Assembly (NCBI RefSeq): GCF_025725685.1
Contig: NZ_CP107008.1
Location: forward strand, 2,232,001 to 2,296,000
Direction of reading: 5' to 3'
Source: Halomonas sp. M4R1S46
Lineage (GTDB): Bacteria > Pseudomonadota > Gammaproteobacteria > Pseudomonadales > Halomonadaceae
DNA: 64,000 bases
Part shown: piece by piece, positions 17,062 through 27,512 of the stretch
Numbering within the stretch: the stretch's first letter is position 1
How the letters are laid out: the number at the start of each line of letters is the position of its first letter
Program-made: the position numbers and the translations under genes
The notes under the pieces: generated by a model
What the model was told of the DNA's origin: nothing
What the model saw: the letters and a program-made list of their open reading frames with translations, nothing else
The model's database searches: none

Positions 17062-17172
17062 CGGCCCGCCTGTACCCGATCTTTCGGGCTCACCTCGATG
17101 CCAGGCCCGAGGGCGCTCGGGCCGGGGCTCAGCCGATGCTGGAAGGGGCACGCGTCGCTTCAGATGACGCAA

Positions 17173-17210
17173 GTGACGGTTCCCCGCCCGAAGCGGCGGG
17201 GAGCCGTCAC
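17173..17210. terminator. Strong hairpin between the c-di-GMP gene and the convergent permease gene
   Basis: A 16-base stem with one mismatch (17173-17188 with 17195-17210; GTGACGG and CCGTCAC at the outer ends) has a six-base loop. It overlaps the uraA-like stop codon. Neither side has a long T-run, but the stem is very GC-rich and lies exactly at the convergent junction. Confidence 0.6.
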
Positions 17211-18448
17211 TCCTCCTCGGCCCTGGGCAGCACCCAGTTGAGCACGATGCCCACCAGGGCGGCGAGGCTCACGCCCTGCAGGGTGAACTGCCCGCCGCCG
17301 AACTGCATGCCGCCGATGCCGAAGACCAGGATCAGCGATACCACCACCAGGTTGCGCGGCGCGGTCAACGGCTTGCCGGCGCGCACCAGGGTGTTCATGC
17401 CGACCACGGCGATGGAGCCGAACAGCAGCGTCATGATGCCGCCCATCACCGGGCCGGGAATGGTCTGCAGCACCGCGCCGAGCTTGCCGAAGAAGGACAG
17501 CAGGATGGCGATGCAGGCGGTGGTCACCATGATCCAGGGATTGAAGGCCCGGGTCAGGGTCACCGCCCCGGTCACCTCGGAATAGGTGGTGTTCGGCGGC
17601 CCGCCGAACAGCGCCGCGACGCTGGTGGCCAGGCCGTCGCCCAGCAGGGTGCGATGCAGGCCGGGCGTCTCGAGGTAGTTGCGACGGGTCACCGAGCCGA
17701 TGGCCACCATGTCGCCGATATGCTCCACCGCCGGGGCGATGGCCACCGGCAGCATGAACAGCACCGCGGCCCAGTGGAAGCTCGGCGCGACGAACTCGGG
17801 CAGCGCCAGCCAGGCCGCCTCGTGCACGGGCGTGAAGTCGACCACCCCCATCAGCACCGCCAGCACGTAGCCGGTGGCGATGCCGCCCATGATCGGCACC
17901 AGCCGGATCAGCCCGCGGCTGAACACCGCCAGCACCAGGGTCACCAGCAGGCTCGCCATGGACAGGAAGATCGCCGGGCCGTAGCCGATGGCCTCGCTGG
18001 TCTCGCCGGTGGCCATGTCCACCGCCACCGGCGCCAGCGCCAGGCCGATGACCATGATCACCGGCCCCACCACCACCGGGGGCAGCAGGCGATGCAGCCA
18101 GGCGGTGCCCTTGAGGCGCACCAGCTGCGAGATCGCCACGTAGACCAGGCCCGCCGCCAGCAGGCCGCCGAGGGTCGCGGGGATGCCGAAGTTGGCCACC
18201 GAGCCCTGGATCGGCGCGATGAAGGCGAAGGACGAGGCCAAGAAGACCGGCACGCTCACCCGGGTCACGCCATGGAAGACCAGGGTGCCGACGCCGGCGG
18301 TGAACAGTGCCACGTTGGGGTCGAGGCCGGTGAGCAGCGGCACCAGCACCAGGGCGCCGAAGGCCACGAACAGCATCTGGGCACCGACCAGCAGGGTGCG
18401 CACGGGGGAATCGACCGGCAGGGGGGCGGCCGCCGAGGTATCGGGCAT
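17207..18448 (-). CDS. uraA: Uracil/xanthine permease (NCS2 family, UraA-like)
   Basis: This is a proton-coupled nucleobase importer of the inner membrane. The 413-residue protein begins MPDTSAAAPLPVDSPVRTLL and has about 12-14 hydrophobic segments. It carries NCS2 motifs including VAIAPAVEHIGDM, the GDGLATSVAALFGGPPNTTYSEV signature and the half-helix region. The EHIGD motif matches the UraA branch, so uracil is the best guess; xanthine or another pyrimidine is possible. upp lies 19 kb away, so it is not in the same operon. The longer frame upstream of 18448 crosses a repeat-rich gap and is not coding. Confidence 0.88.
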   Translation of the reverse strand: MPDTSAAAPLPVDSPVRTLLVGAQMLFVAFGALVLVPLLTGLDPNVALFTAGVGTLVFHGVTRVSVPVFLASSFAFIAPIQGSVANFGIPATLGGLLAAGLVYVAISQLVRLKGTAWLHRLLPPVVVGPVIMVIGLALAPVAVDMATGETSEAIGYGPAIFLSMASLLVTLVLAVFSRGLIRLVPIMGGIATGYVLAVLMGVVDFTPVHEAAWLALPEFVAPSFHWAAVLFMLPVAIAPAVEHIGDMVAIGSVTRRNYLETPGLHRTLLGDGLATSVAALFGGPPNTTYSEVTGAVTLTRAFNPWIMVTTACIAILLSFFGKLGAVLQTIPGPVMGGIMTLLFGSIAVVGMNTLVRAGKPLTAPRNLVVVSLILVFGIGGMQFGGGQFTLQGVSLAALVGIVLNWVLPRAEEE

Positions 18449-18610
18449 GGAATGGGCTCCTGGACAGCGGGCAGTGGACGTCGCGCGGCATTCTAGCAGC
18501 CTCGCCGCGGCTTGGGGCCTCCCAGGCGCGGGGAGAGTCTGAACGACCGTACCCGCTGCTACCACAACCAGACGCCTTAGAGAGCCTTTCCAGTTTCGCA
18601 GTAGCAATGG

Positions 18611-18816
18611 GCGCCGGGGACAAGGCGAAGCGAGGGTCCTTTGCCATGGGCGAGGCGGGACATGGAGAACATCCAGTGAATGTTCTTCCCGCCGAGCGGG
18701 TTGGCCAAGGATGGCCAACCCAGGCCCTGCAAGCGGCGCAGGATGCTTTAGCGCCGCAGGGCAAAGGTAGCGCCCAAGGAGGGGTTCACAGCGCCCTCGC
18801 GAAGGCTTGTCGCCGG
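18611..18816. repeat. Dispersed palindromic repeat, copy B (with insert)
   Basis: The 407-base gap between uraA and glpD holds no gene. It contains an expanded copy of the palindromic element. The outer arms (CCGGGGACAAGG near 18614 and CTTGTCGCCGG ending 18816) are partly complementary. The 27-base core lies at 18769-18795 with one change from copy A. The middle holds two further hairpins, GGGTTGGCC/GGCCAACCC around 18698-18721 and GCGGCG/CGCCGC around 18733-18757. It looks like one repeat enlarged by a second repeat unit. Confidence 0.65.
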
Positions 18817-18855
18817 AAAAGCCCACCTCCACTGGTTGCGGTTTGAAAGGAGCTC

Positions 18856-20496
18856 TTAAGTCCCCTCCCCGAGGCGTTCGTCGACCGGAGCGGGCGCATC
18901 GGCGAAGTACTCGGCCATGCGGGCCTCGGCCCGGTCGCCGAAGAGGATGTCGCAGGCCTCGCGCAGCCCCGGCGAGGTGCGGATGGTCGCCTGGGGCACC
19001 ACCAGGGAGATCTTCGAGCGTCGGCGCAGGAAGTCCTCGAGCCGGGTGACCATCTCGCGGCGCCGGGTCAGCTTGAGCTCGCCGCGCAGGTACTCGGTCC
19101 CCGCGATCAGCACCTCGCCCTGCCGGGGATCCTGGCGGATGTCCTCGAGCACCTCCAGGGCCTGGGTGCCGTAGCGCCGCCACAGCCGCAGGCTCAGCGG
19201 CTCGGAGGCATGGGCGGCGGTCATGGCGTCCAGGTCCATCAGGCGCGCCTGGTGCATGAAGGTCTCGCGCAACGAGGCATCGGGCTCGCCGTACCAGCGA
19301 TAGTCCGGATGGGGCAGCCTCACCCCCAGCCGCCCCACCGCCTCGACCACCTCCTCGCCGACGTTGAGGCAGTCCGTCAGCTTGCCGCCGAAGATGCTCA
19401 GGTGACGGGCCTGGCGGTCGATGTCGATGGCATGCTTGCGCGAGAGGTTGAGGAAGTCCCGCTCGCCGCCGCCGTTGGTCTTCACCGCCAGCGGCCGCAC
19501 GCCACAGCGGGTGGCGATGATATCGGCGGCACTCAAGGGCGCCGGAAGCGCCAGGCGCTTGTTGATGTTGTCGAGCACGAACTGGATATCGTCCTCCGTC
19601 ACCTCGACCTCGGGCGAGTCGACCCGGGTATCGGTGGTGCCGATGCAGGTGCGCGCGCCCATGGGGATGACGAAGAACAGCCGCCCGTCGTCGGCGAAGA
19701 AGGCCAGCACGCGACGGTGCTCGGTGAGGCGCGGCACGATCAGGTGGATGCCCTTGGAGAAGACATGCCGATGCTCGGTCTGCTGGCCCGAGAGGCGGTT
19801 ATGCCGGTCGACCCAGGGGCCGGCGGCATTGATCAGCACCTTCGAGCGGACCTCGAAGGTGTCGCCGTCGATGACGTCGCGCACCCGGGTCACCCAGAGG
19901 CCCCCTTCCCGCCGTGAGCCCAGGGACTCGACGTAGCTGGCGGCCACGGCGCCGAAGTCCAGGGCACCGCGCACGAAGTTGAAGACGAAGCGGGCGTCGT
20001 TGTCGTGCAGGTAGGCATCGGAATATTCGAAGCCACCCAGGGCGTCGTCGGTGTCGATGATCGGCTCGCGGGCCTTGATGTCGGAGGCCGTGAGGAAATG
20101 CGGCCGGCGGGTGAAGCCGCTGCCCATCAGCCAGTAGAGCCAGGTGCCGGCCCAGGGGTACAGGGGATGATGGCGAAAGCCCTTGTTGATGGTGGTCAGG
20201 AAGCGGATCTCCTGCACCGTGGAGGGATAGCTCTCGATCAGGTGGTTGCGGCTCTTGCAGAGCTTGCGCACCAGCGCGAAGTCGCCGCTCTCCATGTACT
20301 TGATGCCGCCCCACACCAGGTTGGAGGACTGCATGCTGGTGCTGCCGGCGAAGTCGCCGCGGTCGATCAGCGCCACCCGCGCCCCCTTGCCGCTGAGCGC
20401 GGCGGCGGCGGAGGCCCCGTTGATGCCGGCGCCGATCACCAGGACATCGAACACCGGCTCGGGCAGCTTGCGAAGATTGGTCTGTCGTAGTTGCAT
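18856..20496 (-). CDS. glpD: FAD-dependent glycerol-3-phosphate dehydrogenase, operon-linked copy
   Basis: The enzyme oxidises glycerol-3-phosphate to dihydroxyacetone phosphate and passes electrons to quinone at the membrane face. The 546-residue protein has the N-terminal FAD motif FDVLVIGAGINGASAAAALSGKGARVALID. It also has SSNLVWGGIKYMESGDF, NAAGPWVD and the C-terminal IFGGKLTDCLNVGEE. It closes the glycerol transporter operon. A second, only distantly similar GlpD of 499 residues is encoded at 49339. This copy is longer and lacks the classical KLIHGGLRYLE form of the substrate motif. It is probably the rhizobial-type GlpD that accompanies GlpSTPQUV. Confidence 0.9.
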   Translation of the reverse strand: MQLRQTNLRKLPEPVFDVLVIGAGINGASAAAALSGKGARVALIDRGDFAGSTSMQSSNLVWGGIKYMESGDFALVRKLCKSRNHLIESYPSTVQEIRFLTTINKGFRHHPLYPWAGTWLYWLMGSGFTRRPHFLTASDIKAREPIIDTDDALGGFEYSDAYLHDNDARFVFNFVRGALDFGAVAASYVESLGSRREGGLWVTRVRDVIDGDTFEVRSKVLINAAGPWVDRHNRLSGQQTEHRHVFSKGIHLIVPRLTEHRRVLAFFADDGRLFFVIPMGARTCIGTTDTRVDSPEVEVTEDDIQFVLDNINKRLALPAPLSAADIIATRCGVRPLAVKTNGGGERDFLNLSRKHAIDIDRQARHLSIFGGKLTDCLNVGEEVVEAVGRLGVRLPHPDYRWYGEPDASLRETFMHQARLMDLDAMTAAHASEPLSLRLWRRYGTQALEVLEDIRQDPRQGEVLIAGTEYLRGELKLTRRREMVTRLEDFLRRRSKISLVVPQATIRTSPGLREACDILFGDRAEARMAEYFADAPAPVDERLGEGT

Positions 20497-20517
20497 GTCT
20501 GGCCCTTCCTGGAAGCA

Positions 20518-20552
20518 AGGGGCCCCGCTCGGTGTACTCCGGGCGGGGCCCT
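20518..20552 (-). terminator. GC-rich hairpin between glpV and glpD
   Basis: AGGGGCCCCGC (20518-20528) pairs with GCGGGGCCCT (20543-20552), with one bulged base. It lies in the 141-base gap between glpV and glpD and has no T-run. It probably stabilises the upstream binding-protein mRNA or partly stops transcription before glpD. This is an inference from position. Confidence 0.45.
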
Positions 20553-20637
20553 GGGTCCCGTTCAGGCAACCGTTCACACGGGTGTCGTTACCCGCCACCA
20601 AGCGGCGGGCCGAGGCGGACCCGAAGGCCCGCGGACA

Positions 20638-22377
<1,740 letters not shown>

Positions 22378-22401
22378 ATTGACCTCTTGGTTTGTTGTGC
22401 A

Positions 22402-22531
22402 GGGCTATTGCAGCCAGCCTTGGCACTCGGAGATGCTCCGTCGACAGGACTGCGAGGGGGCGCTGTGAACCCCTCCCTGGGCGCTACCGACGCCATCCCT
22501 GGCGTAGGACCCCCTCTTCGTCCTGTCCCCG
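22402..22531. repeat. Dispersed palindromic repeat, copy C, inside the glycerol operon
   Basis: The 233-base gap between glpU and glpV carries a repeat copy inverted relative to copies A and B. GGGCTATTGCAG (22402-22413) is followed by CGTCGACAGGAC and the core at 22459-22485 (GGCGCTGTGAACCCCTCC then CTGGGCGCT). The arms CGACAGGAC...GAGGGGG and CCCCCTC...GTCCTGTC form a long imperfect stem ending at 22531. In mRNA the structure would sit just before the binding-protein gene and could favour its higher expression. Confidence 0.72.
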
Positions 22532-22610
22532 TCGCCCCTCGATAACCAATTGCATTGCCCTGGATCGTTGTGGTCGTTCGTCCGTGAACGTTGAGCTCCA
22601 TGCGTGGCTG

Positions 22611-22883
22611 TCAGCCCCAGCGCATCAACGCCAGCATCCAGAGGATGGAGGCACCCAGGGCGATCCAGATACTCAGCGGCGTGAATCCCACCACCAGCAG
22701 ATGGATGTAGGCGGCGGAGAGCAGGCCGATGAACAGCCGATCTCCCCGCGTGGTCGCGATCGGCAGGAAGCCCTTGCGCTCGATCGAGGGTGAGGCAACT
22801 TCCCAGGCGGTCATCCCGGCCAGCATGGCCGCGATGGCCGAGAAGAAGATCGTGGTCGGCGTGGTCCAGACCATCCATTCCAT
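22611..22883 (-). CDS. glpU: DUF2160 small membrane protein GlpU
   Basis: The 90-residue protein starts MEWMVWTTPTTIFFSAIAAMLAGMTAWEV and has three hydrophobic helices. It contains the DUF2160 signature SPSIERKGFLPIATTRGDRLFIGLL. Proteins of this family occur only beside the glycerol importer genes (GlpU in Rhizobium leguminosarum). Its role is not known; it may assist the permease. It lies 12 bases after glpQ. Confidence 0.88.
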   Translation of the reverse strand: MEWMVWTTPTTIFFSAIAAMLAGMTAWEVASPSIERKGFLPIATTRGDRLFIGLLSAAYIHLLVVGFTPLSIWIALGASILWMLALMRWG

Positions 22884-22895
22884 GTCGATTCCTCC

Positions 22896-23789
<894 letters not shown>

Positions 23790-23790
23790 C

Positions 23791-24672
23791 TCAGGCCTCC
23801 CCTTCCTGCTTGTCCTTCTGCATGTTCATGATCGCGGTGTAGAACACCCAGCTGACGAGCAGGATGATCAGGAAGTAGATCAGCGAGAACGCCGCCGAGG
23901 GCCCGAGATCCTGCTGGCCGATGGCCATGGTGGTCAGCGACTGGCTGAGGAAGGTGGTCGAGCTGCCGGGCCCCCCGCCGGTGAGCACGAAGGGTTCGGC
24001 GTAGATCATGAAGGAGTGCATGAAGCGCAGCAGCACGCCGATCACCAGCACGTTGGTCAGCTTGGGCAGCTGGATGTAGCGGAACACCGCCCACCTGGAG
24101 GCGCGGTCGATGCGCGCGGCCTGGTAGTAGGCGTCGGGGATCGAGCGCAGCCCGCTGTAGCAGAGCAGCGCGATCAGCGGCGTCCAGTGCCAGACGTCCA
24201 TCAGGATGATGGTCGCCCAGGCATCCACCGGACTCGCCGTGATGTTGTAGCCGTAACCCAGCTCGCGCAGGCTCCAGCCCATCAGGCCGATGTCGCCGCG
24301 GGTGAAGATCTGCCAGATGCTGCCCACCACGTTCCAGGGAATCAGCAGCGGCATGGTCACCAGGATCAGCACCGCCGAGGCCTGCCAGCCCTTCCTGGGC
24401 ATGATCAGGGCGATGCCGATGCCCAGCGGCACCTCGATGGCCAGCACCGTCAGCGAGAAGGCGAACTGGCGCAGCACCGCCGCCTGCAGGGTCGGGTCGT
24501 TGAGCATCTCCTTGAACCACTCGGTGCCCGTGAAGAAGCGGGTATTGGCGTCGAAGACGTCCTGGACCGAGTAGTTGACCACGGTCATCAGCGGGATGAT
24601 GGCCGAGAAGGCCACCAGCAGCAGCATGGGCAGGATCAACCACCATGCGCGGTTGTTGGGGACTTTAGTCAT
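23791..24672 (-). CDS. glpP: Glycerol ABC transporter permease GlpP
   Basis: This second permease subunit has 293 residues and six helices. It carries the coupling loop SIPDAYYQAARIDRASRWAVFRYIQLPKL and the family phrase VLTGGGPGSSTTFLSQ. It starts at the ATG at 24672, overlapping the end of glpT by eight bases. It forms the heterodimeric channel with GlpQ. Confidence 0.88.
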   Translation of the reverse strand: MTKVPNNRAWWLILPMLLLVAFSAIIPLMTVVNYSVQDVFDANTRFFTGTEWFKEMLNDPTLQAAVLRQFAFSLTVLAIEVPLGIGIALIMPRKGWQASAVLILVTMPLLIPWNVVGSIWQIFTRGDIGLMGWSLRELGYGYNITASPVDAWATIILMDVWHWTPLIALLCYSGLRSIPDAYYQAARIDRASRWAVFRYIQLPKLTNVLVIGVLLRFMHSFMIYAEPFVLTGGGPGSSTTFLSQSLTTMAIGQQDLGPSAAFSLIYFLIILLVSWVFYTAIMNMQKDKQEGEA

Positions 24673-25765
24673 GATCGATCTCCACGCGGTATTCGTCGAC
24701 GTAAAGGCCGAGGCGATCGTCGGGGAAGCGCAGGTAGGCACGCCCGGTCGGGGTCGGCTGGTCCTCCTCGATGCGCGCCTTGAGGGCGGTGCCACCGAGC
24801 TTGAGGTAGACGATGGAGTAGGTGCCGAGGTCCTGGGCGTGCTCGACGGTGGCTTCCATGCCGCCCTCCACCGGGGTCTCGTGGACCTCGACGAACTCGG
24901 GGCGAATGCCCAGCTTGACGTTCCTCGAGCGGGCGCCATCGATGGCCCGGCGCACGCCCTGCCCCACCGCCACTGCGGTGTCGCCGGCCATCACCCGGCC
25001 GTCGCGCAGCGCGACATCGAGGAAGTTCATGCCGGGGCTGCCGATGAAGTAGCCGACGAAGGTGTGGTTGGGGGTCTCGAAGAGCTCACGGGGCGTGCCG
25101 AACTGCACCACCTGCCCCTCGTACATCACGGCGATCTTGTCGGCGAAGGTGGAGGCCTCGAGCTGGTCGTGGGTGACGTAGACCATGGTGATCCCGAAGC
25201 GCTGGTGGATCTCCTTGAGCTTGCGGCGCAGCTTCCACTTGAGCTGCGGGTCGATCACGGTGAGCGGCTCGTCGAAGAGGATCGCCGAGACATCGTCGCG
25301 CACCAGCCCGCGGCCCATGGAGACCTTCTGCTTCTCGTCGGCGGTGAGGTTCTTGGCCTTGCGCTTGAGCAGCGGCGTCAGTTCCAGCACGTCGGCGACC
25401 TCCATCACCCGCTCGTGGACCCGGGCCTCGGGGGTCTTCACGTTGCGCAGCGGGAAGGCCAGGTTGTCGTAGACCGTCATGGTGTCGTAGATGACGGGGA
25501 ACTGGAAAACCTGGGCGATGTTGCGCGCCTCCGGCGGCAGGGCATTGACCCGCTCGCCGTCGAACAGCACGTCACCGCTCGACGGCTCCAGCAGGCCGGA
25601 GATGATGTTGAGCAGGGTCGACTTGCCGCAGCCGGAGGGCCCGAGCAGCGCATAGGCCCCGCCCTGGTGCCAGACGTGGTTCATCTCGCGGATGGCATAG
25701 TCCTCGGGCGACTGGGGGTCGGCGAGGTAGGTGTGGGCCAGGGACTTCAGGGTGATCTCGGCCAT
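24665..25765 (-). CDS. glpT: Glycerol ABC transporter ATPase GlpT (degenerate signature motif)
   Basis: The 366-residue protein has an N-terminal ATPase domain and a C-terminal MalK-type OB-fold (about 240-360). Walker A is GPSGCGKST, Walker B AILFDEP and the switch histidine is present (VYVTHDQLEAS). The ABC signature, normally LSGGQ, is replaced by LTADEKQKVS. It can therefore bind ATP but offers a poor signature to the opposite site. Its partner GlpS shows the reverse pattern. The symbol is that of the rhizobial glycerol importer and not the antiporter GlpT of E. coli. Confidence 0.9.
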   Translation of the reverse strand: MAEITLKSLAHTYLADPQSPEDYAIREMNHVWHQGGAYALLGPSGCGKSTLLNIISGLLEPSSGDVLFDGERVNALPPEARNIAQVFQFPVIYDTMTVYDNLAFPLRNVKTPEARVHERVMEVADVLELTPLLKRKAKNLTADEKQKVSMGRGLVRDDVSAILFDEPLTVIDPQLKWKLRRKLKEIHQRFGITMVYVTHDQLEASTFADKIAVMYEGQVVQFGTPRELFETPNHTFVGYFIGSPGMNFLDVALRDGRVMAGDTAVAVGQGVRRAIDGARSRNVKLGIRPEFVEVHETPVEGGMEATVEHAQDLGTYSIVYLKLGGTALKARIEEDQPTPTGRAYLRFPDDRLGLYVDEYRVEIDHD

Positions 25766-25766
25766 C

Positions 25767-26855
25767 TCACATGCCTCCCAGGTGGGTCGGGATATGCACC
25801 ACGGCGCCCTGCCGGTCGAAGGCATAGACCTTGTGGGTCGGGAAGTAGAGCGTGACCGGCGCATCGACCGGGAACTCGTGTACGCCCTCGAGATGCACCG
25901 TCATGTGGAAGCTCTCGTTGTGCACGTGGAGGAAGGTCTCGGAGCCGCTGATCTCGGCCAGGTCGACGCTCATCTGCACCTCGATGTCGTCCTCGGCCCG
26001 GCGGGTGAGCGAGAGGTGCGAGGCCCGTATGCCGAAGCGGTATTCTCCGGGGGGCAGCGAGCGCAGGTCGTCGTTGATGGGGAAATGCAGCCGGCTGTCG
26101 AAGGTGACCTCCGCGCCGGAGACGATGCCGTCGACGATGTTGATCGGCGGCTCGGAGAACATCTCGGCGGTCAGGATATCCCGCGGACGGTGGTAGACAT
26201 CCTCGGTGCGACCGTACTGCAGCAGTCGCCCCTGGTGGAGCACCGCGGTGTTGCCGCCCAGGGCCAGGGCCTCGGCGGGCTCGGTGGTGGCGTAGACGGC
26301 GATGCAGTTGCGCTCGCTGAACACCGCGCGCAGCTCCTCGCGGAATTCCTCGCGCAGCTTGTAGTCGAGGTTCACCAGCGGCTCGTCGAAGAGCACGATA
26401 TCGGCATCCTTGACCAGCGCCCGGCCCATGGCGGTGCGCTGCTGCTGGCCGCCGGACAGCTCCAGGGGCAGGCGATCGAGGAAGGCCTCGATATGCAGCA
26501 TCTCGGCGATCTCGCGGACCCGCCGATCGATCTCGCGCTTCTCGACCCTGGCCAGCTTGAGCGGCGAGGCGATGTTGTCGTAGACGCTGAGGCTCGGGTA
26601 GTTGATGAACTGCTGGTAGACCATCGAGACGTTGCGCTTGCGCACCGAACGGCCGGTGACATCCTCGCCGTCCATCAGCACCCGGCCGCGGGTCGGGGTG
26701 TCGAGACCGGCCATCAGGCGCATCAGCGTGGTCTTGCCGGACAGGGTGCGGCCCAGCAGCACGTTGAAGGAGCCGGGCTCGAGCTCGAGGCTCACCCCCG
26801 CGATATGCGTATCACCGCCGACCACACGATCGATGTTTTCAAGGATCAGGGACAT
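25767..26855 (-). CDS. glpS: Glycerol ABC transporter ATPase GlpS (switch histidine lost)
   Basis: This is the first gene of the operon. The 362-residue protein has Walker A GRTLSGKTT, a perfect signature LSGGQQQR and Walker B IVLFDEP. The switch region reads VYATTEPAEAL, so Thr replaces the usual His. A C-terminal OB-fold follows. Together with GlpT this predicts one complete ATP site (GlpT Walker A and His with the GlpS signature) and one degenerate site. The gap to glpT is one base. Confidence 0.9.
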   Translation of the reverse strand: MSLILENIDRVVGGDTHIAGVSLELEPGSFNVLLGRTLSGKTTLMRLMAGLDTPTRGRVLMDGEDVTGRSVRKRNVSMVYQQFINYPSLSVYDNIASPLKLARVEKREIDRRVREIAEMLHIEAFLDRLPLELSGGQQQRTAMGRALVKDADIVLFDEPLVNLDYKLREEFREELRAVFSERNCIAVYATTEPAEALALGGNTAVLHQGRLLQYGRTEDVYHRPRDILTAEMFSEPPINIVDGIVSGAEVTFDSRLHFPINDDLRSLPPGEYRFGIRASHLSLTRRAEDDIEVQMSVDLAEISGSETFLHVHNESFHMTVHLEGVHEFPVDAPVTLYFPTHKVYAFDRQGAVVHIPTHLGGM

Positions 26856-26936
26856 ACAGTTCTCGGCTTTCGTTGTTGTTGACGGTATTCGGAAAGTGCT
26901 GAGGGAACCCTAGCCGAGATTCGGATACCGCCACAA

Positions 26937-26954
26937 ATGTTAATAACCGAAAAT
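26937..26954 (-). promoter_or_regulatory. Candidate GlpR operator before glpS
   Basis: Read on the minus strand, ATTTTCGGTTATTAACAT matches 14 of 18 bases of ATTTTCGTTTTCAAACAT, found before the second glpD at 49270-49287. It also shares its first nine bases, with one change, with the site before glpK. It lies 82 bases upstream of the glpS ATG. The shared sequence before three glycerol transcription units suggests binding of GlpR; this is inferred. Confidence 0.55.
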
Positions 26955-27013
26955 GCGCCACGCGCCGCACGAAATCCCGATCCACTCACCCCATGTTATT
27001 GTTTATAAATAAT

Positions 27014-27041
27014 ATTGTAGCAGCATTGAACTTTTGTCCAA
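27014..27041 (-). promoter_or_regulatory. Candidate sigma-70 promoter of the glycerol operon
   Basis: On the minus strand TTGGAC (27036-27041) and TACAAT (27014-27019) are separated by 16 bases in AT-rich DNA. Transcription would start near 27006, leaving about 150 bases before glpS that include the candidate GlpR site. Confidence 0.5.
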
Positions 27042-27512
27042 GGCCGCCAGTTATCCGCGAAGAAAAAGCGCGGTCGGCGAGAGGATGTTCAATACTGAAC
27101 GAATTCGAACATTATGAAGAAACAACGCTAAGAATAGGCCAACGCCAGTGGGTAGTCGCACTGGACCGTACAGGAAGTGCTGGTACCGCCACGTCTACGG
27201 TCTATGCAGTTTATGGCGGTTGAGGTGGCGGGATTATCCGACCGGACACCGGTCTGCGGAGCAGATCTGTACCGCGAGCCGGCCAACAGGCACCAGCAGA
27301 TCAATGGGCTGGCCCTGCTGGTCGAGGAGGCCAGGGAGATCACTCTCTGCGAGGACGACGGTCTCGCCACCTTGGTGGATGGGACACGCACCGGGAGGTG
27401 CTGGACAGGACGCGGCCTGCCGGCACGAGACAGGAATGCCCTGAGCCAAACGCCACCGCCAGGCAGCTGCCCAGGCACTGCGACTACCTCGGAACGGTTG
27501 CCGCGGCATATC

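Larger units (their letters stand above)
26856..27512. other. Intergenic region before glpS with no convincing gene
   Basis: About 650 bases separate the glycerol operon from the AbiE pair. The part next to glpS holds a promoter and a likely GlpR site (listed separately). From 26990 to 27130 the DNA is AT-rich. From about 27130 to 27510 short frames on both strands look faintly protein-like (for example GGETVVLAESDLPGLLDQQG on the minus strand near 27250-27380). None has a start, ribosome site or recognisable family. A decayed gene is possible. Confidence 0.4.

Noticed and set aside
26993..27223. 76-codon frame in the glpS upstream gap
   Set aside because: It covers the AT-rich promoter region, has no ribosome site and matches no family I know.
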